Below, piece by piece: positions 35,001-47,000 of a DNA stretch of 64,000 bases. Each line of letters opens with the position of its first letter. Position 1 is the first letter of the stretch. Origin of the DNA: Talpa occidentalis (taxonomy: Eukaryota > Chordata > Mammalia > Eulipotyphla > Talpidae); NCBI RefSeq assembly GCF_014898055.3, contig NW_023604861.1:100380083-100444082 (forward strand). Reading direction: 5' to 3'. Under the pieces are notes generated by a model that was given only the letters and a program-made list of their open reading frames with translations, had not been told where the DNA came from and ran no database searches. The translations under genes and the position numbers were made by a program.

Positions 35001-38000
35001 TAGGAATTTGTCCATCTCCTCTAGATTGTTGAACTTGTTTCCATACAACTGTTCATAGTAGTTACTGATTATTCTTTTGATTTCTGCTGTGTCTGTTGTG
35101 ATTTCTCCTCTTTCATTTGTGATCCTGTTTATTTGTGCTTTCTCCTTTTTTCCTTTGTGAGCCTGGCTAGGGGTTTGTCTATTTTATTTATTTTTTCGAA
35201 GAACCAGCTCTTGGTTTCATTGATCTTTAGGATTGTTTTTTTTAGTTTCAATTTCATTTATTTCTGCTTTGGTTTTTATTATTTCTTTTCTTCTACTGGT
35301 TTTGGGGTTTTTTTGTTGTTCTTTTTCTAGATCTTTGAGCTTCGAGATTAGGTTGTTTCTTTGAGTTCTTTCTTGTTTCTTGATGTGAGCTTCTATTGCT
35401 ATATATTTTCCTCTTATTACTGCTTTTGCTGCATCCCATACATTTAGGATATTGGTGTCCTCCTTGTCATTCAATTCAAAGAATTTTTTAATTTCTTCTT
35501 TGATCTCCTCATTAGTCCAGTGGTCTTCCAGTAGTGTGGTTTTTAATCTCCATGAGGTAGGAAAGTTCCTTGCCTCCTTTTTATGGTTTATTTCTAGTTT
35601 GATGCCTTCATGGTCAGAAAAGATGGTTGGTATGATTTCAATCTTGGTGTATCTGTTGATGTTTGTCTTGTGCCCCAGTATGTGATCGATCCTGGAGAAT
35701 GATCCGTGTGCGCTTGAGAAAAATGTGTACTCCGTTTTTTGGGGGTTTAGTGTTCTATAAATGTCTGTTAAGCCCAAATGCTCTAGGTCCTTATTTAGAG
35801 CTTTAGTTTCTTATTTTTTGTCTTGTTGATCTATCCATTGTTGATAGTGGTGTGTTGAAGTCTCCCACTACATATGTGTTTTCTCTGATGTCTGTTTTCA
35901 GAGAGGACAACAGTTGTCTGATATATTTTGGTGCTCCTTCGTTTGGTGAGTATATGTTAATGAGTGTTATTTCTCTTGAAGTATTGTCCCCTTGATTATT
36001 ATGTGTCTTGCTGTATTTTTCCTTTCGTCGTGGAAGTTTGGTGTTCTTCTTGCTTCTTGTATATCAATTTTCAGCTCCTTCTTCGCGTTTGGGAAGTTCT
36101 CTTCAATTATCTCCTGGAATATTTTCTCTGTTCCTACATCTCTCTCCTCTCCTTCTGGAATTCCTATAACTCTTATATTTCCTTTCCTCATGGAGTCAGA
36201 TAGTTCCCGAAGTCTTTCTTCGTTCTTTTTCCTTCGTACTTCTCTTTCCTTTTCTGTTTTGGTTCTTTTTATTTCTGTGTCTTCAAGAGTACTTATTCGT
36301 TCTTCCATTTCATCTATTCTGCTTTCATTGCTTTTCCCAGAGTTCTTTAGTTCCTCCATTAATTCTTTGATCTCCTGCGTTTCTTTTGCTTCCCTCTTTA
36401 GGGACTCAATTTCCTTCTTCTGATCATTGTTTTCCTTTATGAGTTCTGTCATTTTTTTAATCACGGCAATTTTAAATTCTATTTCTGGAAGGCTCAGAAG
36501 TTCTTCCAAGTTACTGTCGTTGTAATCTGGGGGGTGGTTTTCTTTTTGTGGTGTGCTTTTTTCCTGAGGAGTTGTTAGGTTGCGTGTGGTTCTTCTACTC
36601 CCTACTGTCTGTTTTCTAATTTGTCGTATGCATTGGGACACTGTGTTGCTCGGACTGGCCGGCACTTGGGTGAACTTCTCCGCTCCCCTCTGGCTCTTCC
36701 AGGAGCCATTTCTGGCTTCTGAGGGAGCTTTCTGCTGGTTTCAGGAAGTCTTTTCTGAAGAAATGTCCCTGTTCTAAAATGGCAATGCAGGATTCAGTCC
36801 CTGAGCATCCGGTCTCAGGCACACTCTTCTGCGCGCCCGGTCTGCCCTGGCCGTGGGTGCCTGTTCCCTCTGTGGGCTCAGACTGCTGGTCGGAAGGGGC
36901 CTGGCGCGGGCTAACTTCCCAGCTGGCCACTGTCTCCTCCAGGAGCCTTCTGCCCTTTTCAAGCAATCTTAAGAAATTTCCCTGTTCTATGGGGTGTTAG
37001 TGAGTTTTTTTTTTTTCTGTTCGCTAGGTGGCACCAGAGAGCTCTCCTATTGTCCTTGGGGGGCTGTTTTTCACCCCCCCACCCCGTGGGACAGGGAACA
37101 GAGCGGGAATGGTAGGGTATACCTCAACGGCTTTGGGGTGCTGTGTCTGCCTTGTGCCCCACCGTCGTGGAGAACCCACGCCTCGAACTTCGTGCCCCAG
37201 GTCTCAGTTCCAAAGCCCTCAGGTCCAGGATGCGGGCTGTAGCCCAGTTCAGTGGCGCGGGAATGGCGCCTTTTGCACCTGCTCCCGTGCCTGGGCGCCT
37301 GGTTCCTGCTTCCTCAGTGAGGGACTTTCACCTCAGTGAGGGCCTCCGCGCGTCTCCCCGCAAGCCTAGGTCGCAGGCAAGGGGACCTGGGCAGCCGCGA
37401 TCCCGATCCGCGTTTGCTTTTCAAGCGTGCCAAGCGTGCCGCTTTTCCGCGCAAGCTTACCGGCCGGCCCGGGGCTGTGTGCAGGTCTCCTCCAGAGTCT
37501 CTTTGTTCTCTAATGGCGCCAGGAGCCGTTCGCTCACCGCCGCGGTGAATCCTGCAGGGTTCTCCACAGCTCCAGTTCACGGGGTGTGGTGGCTGCAATA
37601 GTTCCTTTCCACTCACAGTCCCGCTTGCTGCGTAGTTTGTTCTTGTTGGTCGTTTTAGTGTGTTTTTTCCCTCCTCTCTGCTGGTCGGAGAGTGCCGACT
37701 CTGTGGGTGGGGGAGTGGAGCAGGGTTCTGCGCTTTTCCTCCCTTCTAGTCCTCTTTTATGGCCACTTTCTTCTTCGGGTAGTTTGCTGGAGTCGTCCGT
37801 TTATCTTCCGTGTCCCAGTTCTCACTGGGACCTGCCGCTTTTCTTCCCTATTAACTTTTTTTTAATGGGAGATCTTACTCGCAGCGTCTCCTCGCCGCCA
37901 TGTTGCTCCGCCCCCTCCGGTATTCTGTAGGTTTTATCTGAAATTTGGCTTACTCCAAGAAATATTGGTAGATGAGGACAGATTGGAATGGAGCCAGATA

Positions 38001-41000
38001 TGAAAGCAGGAGTAACAAGATTGAGTAGATTTGGTTCTGTATTTTGGGATGTTCTATATGTTTTATTTCTATGTGTTTTATTTAGTGCATAATTATTCAT
38101 TTAGATTTTGGATGTGTAGTCATCTGTTGCTCAAGGTATTAAATATCATGCATTTTGGTTTTCCCATTGATTAAGTGAGCTAATAGACAAGATTGTTAAT
38201 TTTTTTTCATGGTCTAAAATTTCTGCTATTCCAAGTAAAAATGTATAGATGTTCAAATATTTAAATGTTGTTATCGTCAAGTAACCACACTAGTTTTATC
38301 TTCTAAGTTTTCTCTGTTTTAGAAATAACTCCATTCAGACACAACAAAACTTTGGTATCAACAAAATTATCCTTTCTTGAATAACTTCTTTGTACTGAGC
38401 TCTTCATTGTAGCTCTTTCTGATTTTAGTGTAACCTAGAAAGTTTATGAAAACAGGTGTAGGAAGACTGATAAAAAGTAGATATAACTCAAGTATTGTCG
38501 TGAAAAAAACATGCCAAATTATTTGTTTTCAGTGGACGCTACTGCATGAAATTCAAAGGCTAACGTTATTTTAAAAAACTCTCTGTATGTGAATGAGATA
38601 GGTTATTTTGCTCTTGAGTAACACTTGGGTCTTTTTTTGTCTTCATATAAGTGCCAAGGACGACATTGATGCCTTGGCTGCAGAAATAGAAGGAGCTGGT
38701 GCTGCCAAGGAACAGGAACCTCAAAAGTCAAAGGGGAAAAAGAAAAAGGAGAGAAAAAGGCAAGACTTCGAGTAAGTATAATTGGTTTTTATTAGCTTTT
38801 GTCCTAGATTCACTGTTAAACCAGTTCAGTCCTCAAAATATATTTTTAATCCTTTTCTAGTGAAGATGATATCCTAAAAGAACTGGAAGAATTATCTTGG
38901 GAAGCTCAAGGCATCAAAGCTGACAGAGAAACTGCTGCAGTAAAGGTGAAAGACATTGCTGTTTCCCATACTTCCAAGTGTCACTTTTAGGGAGCTGCTT
39001 TTAGGAACTCTTGAGCAACATTAATATGCCAGTTAAAAGTTCTATAAATTCTGATGCCAAAGTGGGAAAAGTTTTTAGGAAAGGAAAAAAGTATTTAAAA
39101 AACCTTTCCCAGATATAAAATGCTTTATTTGGGAATGTAAAGGTATTTTGTGTTCATAAAATTGGTACATTTGGAGATAAAACATTTCCCATCTATATTT
39201 CCAATTATCTGTATTATTTCTTTTTCATCCTTTGTATTTGTATTAGATCATAGTAATGGGAAAGTGGTATTTTTCCTTCTTTCAGTGTTCCTCCTATATG
39301 TTGTATTCCATTTGAATAAGATAGTAAATATGGACTGGTGAGTAGTGCTTGCTTCAGAGTACCTGGATTCTGATATGTACTGTGAATATGAGATGTACCT
39401 GATGTACTAGCTTCTGGGACTTGGTTTATATTCTTGTAGAAAGGAATTATATTGAGATTATTTTAAGAGTTTTTCTTATGTGTACTTAGTGAAACACTTG
39501 AGTCTGAGGAGTTGATTATTTAAAAAATAAAATACAATTATTAATATTTCTAAAAATGTACTTTTTTCAGCCAACAGAAAATAATGAAGAAGAATCCGCC
39601 TCTAAACAAGATAAAAAAAAGAAAGGACAGAAAGGAAAAAAACAAAGTTTTGATGATGATAGTGAAGAATTGGAGGATAAAGATTCTAAATCAAAAAATA
39701 CTGCAAAACCAAAAGTAGAAATATATTCTGGGAGTGATAATGATGATGACGACTTCAGTAAACTTAATAAAAAGCCCAAAGGGAAAGCTCAAAAATCAAA
39801 TAAAAAGTTGGAAGGGTCAGAAGAAGATGAAGATAACAATAAAAGAACTAAAGAGCGTTCCAGAGTAAATTCTTCAGGTGAAAGTGGTGATGAATCAGAT
39901 GAATTTTTACAGTCTAGGAAAGGACAGAAAAAAAATCAAAAAAATAAGTCATGTCCTAATGTAGAAAGTGGAAATGAAGATGATGACTCCTCCTTCAAAA
40001 TTAAGACAGTGGCCCAAAAGAAGGCAGAAAAGAAAGAGCGTGAAAGAAAGAAACGAGATGAAGAAAAGGCAAAACTGCGGAAACTGAAAGAGAAAGAAGA
40101 GTTAGAAACTGGGAAAAAAGATCAAAGTAAACAAAAAGAATCTCAAAAGAAATCTGAAGAGGAAGCTATAAAATCAAAAGTGACTGTCGATATTGGAGCA
40201 ACCCCTACCTCTGAAGAGAAAGGAGAGACTCCCACAGCTGCTGAAGGTTGGTAATATTGAGAAAAGGGCACATTGAGGAAACATTTTGATTCACATTTAG
40301 TCTGTTTTGATCGTTATGCCCTAAAGTCATTTTGTTACTGACTGTGAAGGTACTTAATTGTAAGAATCCTTTGAAAAATGACATCTACGTAATCTTTGAA
40401 TTGATAATCGTATTTAAGGTGTTATATATAAAACATGTATTACATATAGTATAAAATACATTCCAAATGGGTTTATAGGAAGATTAGGATTTTTGTAGAA
40501 TTTTGCTGCTGAAAACAACTTAACTGTTGGTAGACTGGAAATTACCTTATGAAAAATTATTCTTAATCATAACTGTCAGAAAATGCCTGAATTCTTTATT
40601 TTTTAAAAACCCAATTTAAACTATGATATGGAAAAGTGAAAACATGATGAAATTATAGTTTAAACAATAATGAGCCATGTTTCGGAACCAGAATCACTTA
40701 TCACAAAATAAGCTAAGTAAGTATTCCCTTATTCAGAATCAAAATAGTTTATATTTCAAATGAGTCACATAATTTTTCTTAGAAAACTTGGAACATTGTA
40801 TAATGGGATTTTAATGAGAAAATTGTATAAAGGTAGAATTTTTATTTTCTAAATATCTTTGAGTTAAAGCAACATGAAAGCTACATAACTTTGTTTAGCA
40901 TAATGCTGCAGAGTTCTGGGAGAATGGTTATCTATATTTTTGGGAATGGTTATAATATCCTGTTAAGGTAGCCATCTTTTTTTTCAAATTTTAATTTTAA

Positions 41001-44000
41001 TTAATATTTAATGAGGAACCATTATTTTACTTCCTTAATTTTTTTGACAGTATAGGCTTTCTCCTCTCAGATTTGATCACTATGGCTTTCCCACCACCAA
41101 AATACCTGTAGTCCTCCATCCTAGTTCACTGTGTTCCCCTCTCCCCCATTCCACCTGGAGGTAGGCATCATTCTTATTCCCTTCTTATAGAAGCAAAACT
41201 AGCTACAGAATTTAGGCTGAAATTCAGACACTGTGGATTTACAGGTGCCTTAGATACAGTATAATGTTTTCCCTGCTAACAAGTTCCTTCTGCTACCTTT
41301 GCAACCCTCAGGACAACTCAGAGCAACATCAACATTTAGGCTCCCAAGGAGGCAAAATATGTTGTTCTGAGCTTTTCTGGTTACTCAGGTGCATAAGTGC
41401 TCTGAATACGCAAGTTCTTAGGATACCCTGATGCCTAGAGATCCCAGCCTGCTGCCTAACAGCCTTGTCCTAGTATAGTCTTAAAAACAGCTGCTTCTCA
41501 TTTTTGGTAGATGACAATGATGGAGACAAAAAGAAAAAAGATAAGAAGAAAAAGAAAGGAGAAAAGGAAGAAAAGGAAAAAGAGAAGAAAAAAGGACCTA
41601 GCAAAGCCACAGTTAAAGCTATGCAGGAAGCTTTGGCTAAGCTTAAAGAAGAAGAAGAGAGACAGAAAAGAGAAGAAGAAGAACGTATAAAACGACTTGA
41701 AGAATTAGAAGCCAAACGTAAAGAAGAGGTATGTGTTCATGAATTTGCATTTACTGTGTTTCACTTAAAATTTCTTCTATATAAAATATCTTTCTAATTA
41801 AAAACATTTTCATAGTTGTATGGTAATTCAGCTACATTATTTTTCTGATATAAAAATATGAAAAGGTATAGAAAAATCCTACCTTTATTTCCTCAGATAC
41901 AGACAGAAGTTGTTTATATATCGTTACAGACACAGTCTACTCTAATGTGATGTTAATTAGTAATCATGTACAACATTTGAAATATTTTCATTTGTAATCT
42001 AGCAATATTTTGCAGGTATCTCAAGAACTTTGTTTGAAGTTAGGGTTGTTTACACTAAGTTTTACAATTAAGCTAATATTTTATTCTGACATGTATTCTA
42101 TAGGAAAGATTGGAACAAGAAAAAAGAGAAAGGAAAAAGCAAAAAGAAAAAGAAAGAAAAGAACGCTTGAAAAAAGAAGGGAAACTTTTAACTAAATCCC
42201 AGAGAGAAGCCAGAGCCCGAGCTGAAGCTACACTTAAACTTCTTCAAGCTCAGGGTGAGTAGTATTTTTAATTAATTGAACTGTCAACAAGTTTTTTCCA
42301 GGCAATCAAATCAGTTTAATGATAAAGGGAGAGTGGGATTGAATCAAGAACTCCTGTGAATATGCTATAATAAAACAAAGTAATAACATTAATCTAGCAA
42401 AATTAATTCATTGGTATCATCTGATTTGTGTCTATGTTTAATTTTTTTTAATTTGTTTCCAAAATGTCTTTTATAATTGATTGGTTCAAGTCAGGAACAG
42501 GACTAGATCCATACACTGTGTTTTAGTATGCTAAATCTGTCACTAATAACCACTATCACCTTTAGTTTTGGCATGCCATTTATTTGTTGAAAATGCTGGA
42601 TTCTTTAGAATTTCCTGTATTCCAGATTTGTGAAATTTTATTCTGATATGGCTAATACACTTTTTTATTCTTAATAATTTCTTAGATCTATAGATGACTT
42701 GCTGTTGGTGCTGTGCATTTCCTGTTGCCTCATGTTAGGAAACACATGATCTGGTTGTGTCACTTATTGTAATGTCAGAACTGATCAGTGGATTTAGGTA
42801 TTGGCAGAGTTACTCATTTTAAAAGTTCTCCATTTACTTTTATGTAATAATTTTAATGGTCAGTTGATAATAACAGGCAGCTTAAATTCTGTTTTTCCTT
42901 CTCCATTTATTAGTCTCTTTCTCTAAAGAAAAACTTTCAATAAAATGCAATTCATATAGGAAAGCCAGGATAAAAATGCTTAATTTTTTCTCTTTTCAAA
43001 AAAAAAAAAAAAAAAAAAAAGCAAATATGTAGCCTACCAATCTACAAAGGTGACCAGTGAGGTTTTTTTCTTTTGATGCATGTTAGTTTATATTAATGAA
43101 TGTAATTGATGTGTTATTCATGAAATTGGTATTTCATGAAATGGTGCAGCAGGAGCCCATTCAGGTTGTTCCTTGTGACTTTTTCACATAAGCACAGTGT
43201 TCACTGACCTTTTCCTTGCTTTTTTGCAAAACAAGATAATTCTAAGTTCATCTTGCATTTTCTTACCCTATACCTGGAATTAGATGTTTAACTGAGGAGC
43301 CAGGATTCTTTTAGTTTAGAGTTCACAACTGGACATACAAATAATTATGTTTTTGACTGTTAAGATGATTTAAAGTCTTGTATTTGCTCCTTTGAATAGA
43401 ATACATTGGGACCTCCTTTAATTTTCTGTATTTACATTTCACAGGATTTGTGTTACAGTAATTTTGGTGCTTATGCTGTAATTATAGTAATAACTACCAT
43501 TTACTATGTTATTTAGTATGTAATTGATGCTATTATAAACCCTTGATACTGTTTCCTTATAAAAGCTTGCAGATATTTTCTTTCCCATCATATAGATGGT
43601 TAAATGAAGATTCAGAGAGCTTAAACAGCTTGCCCTTGAAGTCCTAGAGCTAAGATATAAGCTGAACTGTGTGACTCCTTATTATGCATTTTATGTTCAG
43701 CTATGAGGAGTAGTAGAGAAACACAGTACCTGTATTTCAGAAAGTTTTATTTTTCTAGATATAGTTTTTTAAAAGATAGAATTTGAGAATAAATTTGAGT
43801 ACAATTAGCATTCAGAAATCAGATTTTACTATTAGCTATCGGAAAGGCTACTCATGAAGAAATTATAATGCGACCAAGCAGGGTGTAATTTGCCATTATT
43901 ACAAATAACTTTTAAGGAGTAGCCTTGAGTTTATGAGATTAGATGAAAATTTGTGATTTAAAATGATGAATTTACGTCAATCTTTAGGACAGGCTTGGAA

Positions 44001-47000
44001 GTGATGATCTCTCAAGTGGCATCTCTGTCCCTAGTCTCTTAATAAAGTTGAAACTACTTAGCTTGATATTAAAGATCTTCCATAGTTTGCTCGCTTGTGT
44101 CATCTCATGAGAAGACACCAAAGTATTGTTTCACGATCTTTTGAAGTTACCTTTTTAGGTAAAGAACAACTGTCACTTTTATCACCTAGAATAATATAAA
44201 ACTAACCCATTGAATCCAAAATATATTCTTACAGAATATTATTTGCAAATGTTTTCATATAATTAATTACTCTGAAAGATGTAGCAGGTTACCTTTTCAG
44301 TATATTCTGTAGTTTTTATCCTGTGACTACTAAGCATATAACAGTCCTTATAAATAATTTGGAATTAACTCACTTCAGGCAAAGAACTTCTATAAGAACT
44401 TGATTGTAATGTCTCATTTTGCACAGTGACTGTAATATCTGAACACAAAGTGATTACAAATACAGCAGTTTGTTAACTAGAGAAATAGTTGATTAAGCTG
44501 GGGTGTTGTTGGGACCACTTTCAAATTATGCAGAGCACAATTTTCCCCCAGGCCCTTGCTTTTATGTACTAGATGTAGGTAGACTGGGAGAACTCTGGGC
44601 AACCCAACTATCTTTAATTAGCAGCCAGCTTTTATTCTTTTATTTGGGTTTGTTTGTTTAATGTATGCCTCTTATCAGAGCAATAGCCCTGGTTTTACAG
44701 TTATAATCAGTCTCTGCACTTACATACATTCATAATATTAAGGACATTTTAAGTGACTTTCCTTTTTTTAACAACTTTATTCAAATCCCACAGTAAACAG
44801 TTTTTACTGTTATCTTTATTATAAAATTTCTGCCATTAGTAAGAGACTGTCAGTAACCCAACATATGTAGAACCTCTTTGCTAAGTTTGTTATGTGAATG
44901 GGGAGGAATGAGTGCAATAGAGAACCATTTTGTTTTCCGCTCTCTAATTTGGGGATTCACCACTAACTGATAAAGATGTAGTCTCCTCAAATTCAATAAT
45001 GTTACTTGGAAATCAGATTTGATGTTGGTTTGCTCTTCTGTGTCTTAATTTGTTAAGATTTATTTGCTCTTTCTGGGAGAAAGTATTATACACATATTCA
45101 GAACTGGATAATAGGAACTATGAATTCAGACAGTAACAGATTATTGTTCTAATACTAACTTTCTTATTTTAGATAAGTCACTTTTTAATTGAATCTTTTG
45201 TTTGCTAACCACTAGTCACACTGTCCATAGTGAGAAAAAGTAAACTTACTTTGTTTTTATAATGATAATAAAAACTTTGGTTATACTTAGCATTCGTTTT
45301 TTATTTCTGCTATAACAAATCACCACAACTTTAGTGACTTAAAACAACATAAATGTAATTATCTTACTTTTCATAGATCAGAAGTGTGACATGATTTTCA
45401 CTTGTCTAAATTGTTGGCAGTTTCCTCTTCTGGAGTTTGTAGGGGAGAATCTGTTCCCTTCTTGTCTTCAAGGGCCACTCACATATTCGTTGGGTTATAA
45501 CTTCCTTCATCTTCAAAGCCACCAAATGTTACATCACTGTCCATACTTCCATAGTCACATCTTCCTCTGACTTCAGTCTATATTTCAGTGAAAGAATCTT
45601 AACTTTTAGTGTATTGTGAAGTAGGTTGGGCTCATCTAGATAATCTCTTCCATCTTAAAGTCTTTAATCTTACACCTGCAACATCTTTGTTACCATGTTA
45701 TGTAACCTTTTCACCTGTTTTGGAGACTAAGACATGGGCATCTTTGGTGATAGTGGGGACATTATTCTACTTACTATGTATTTTAAACTTATTTTATTTC
45801 ATGACAAGTTAAGTATTTTGTGTCATGTTTCACTGTACATTTCAAAGTCCAAACATTCTTATTAAATTGAGATCAGTGAGCATGCTAGTCTGAAATATGT
45901 AGCAGTTACTTGACGGTGTTGAGTTGCTTTGTCTTGTTAATTTAGTCTATAAATTTGGTAGCTCATACAAAAGATTGCTAATAAATCAAATTTGTGATCA
46001 GAACATACATAACGGTGGCAACATGAGTGAAAATAAGGCAAATATTAGGTTCATGCAAATGGAGTGAGTTTGTCATTTGTGGATTGGGTAACTTTTTTTT
46101 TTTTCAGATTTATTTATTCATGTATACAAGAACCGGGGTACAGGCAGATGTGCAGGAGGGTGAGAGGATTCACCAGAGACAGAGTGGGGAACAGAACAGG
46201 CAGACTGAAATACACTGCTGAGGGGAGCAGCGGGCCGGACAGGAGAGGTCTGCTGTGCCATGAGGGTATCTTCCCGGCCGGCCAGAATTGAACCCGTGCT
46301 GCAGAGGCTGCAGACAGCTTCACGGCGCTGTGCTAACCGCCTGTGCCACCTGGAGGCCCTGTTTTTTTTTTTTTTTTTTTTTAAGATTTATTTTATTTAT
46401 GCATACAAGAACTGGGGTATAGGCCAGAGGTGGGGGAGGGCTGTGAGAGGATTCAGCAGAGATAGATCGTGGAACAAAACAGGCAGATCAACTGAACTAC
46501 ACTGTGGAGGGGAGCAGTAGGAGACAGTAGAGGTTCGTGGAGGGGAGCAGTAGGCGAGACAGCAGAGGTTTGCTGTGCTGTGTGGGTCAGCTCCCTGGCC
46601 AGGGATTGAACTCATGCCTCAGTGGCTGGCAATTGCTTGATAGTGCTGACTTTAACCCCTTGCACCACCAGGGAGGCAAATTGGGTAACTTGTTACTGTT
46701 AGGTTATAAATTCTCCCAAACTGATCTGTAGATTCAATGCAGTGCCAGTCAATATTGCAGCAAACTATTTTGTGGATATCTGTGATTTCTAAAATATATG
46801 TGGAAAGACAAAGGAGTTACAATGGCCAAAGTATCTTTGAGAAAGAATAAGTTTGGAAGATTTCATAGTATCAAATTTCAAAACTTACTATAAAGCCATG
46901 GTAATCAGGACGTTGTGATACTGGCAAAAGGATAGACAGATCAGTAGACGACAGTGTGGATGTTTGATAGTAGATGTGGTGTAATATGTATAGTTTTTGA

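Larger units (their letters stand above)
32266..37918 (-). mobile_element. LINE-1, both ends intact, internally deleted, antisense to EIF5B
   Basis: A 5.65-kb L1 in EIF5B intron 1 on the minus strand. From its 5' end at 37918 it has a GC-rich 5' UTR of about 1.25 kb starting with a YY1-like CAACATGGCGG, a truncated ORF1, most of ORF2 in several frames, and a 3' UTR with a G-rich polypurine tract and an A-rich tail. ORF1 joins ORF2 through an internal deletion. Frameshifts and stops in ORF2 make it non-autonomous. Low overall decay and the perfect duplication show a fairly recent, lineage-specific insertion. Confidence 0.96.
32249..37935. repeat. 17-bp target-site duplication of the L1
   Basis: GGTATTCTGTAGGTTTT occurs at 32249-32265 and at 37919-37935, immediately flanking the L1 at both ends. 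The match is perfect. This proves a complete insertion by target-primed reverse transcription. Confidence 0.95.
16138..38651 (+). other. EIF5B intron 1
   Basis: 22.5 kb, the largest intron seen. Its first 350 bp are still CpG-rich. It contains eight SINEs, four old L1 remnants, MIR pieces, and a near full-length antisense L1 that makes up a quarter of its length. I recognise no other gene or RNA. Stretches 16500-18490, 18820-20150, 20550-21020, 21310-21940, 23150-23640 and 30070-31640 look mostly unique or too degenerate to classify. Confidence 0.85.

Noticed and set aside
35992..36423. 143-codon plus-strand frame
   Set aside because: It is the reverse strand of L1 ORF1, with low-complexity Ser/Phe translation.
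37143..37601. 152-codon plus-strand frame in GC-rich DNA
   Set aside because: It lies in the L1 5' UTR. Long open frames are expected by chance in stop-poor GC-rich sequence.
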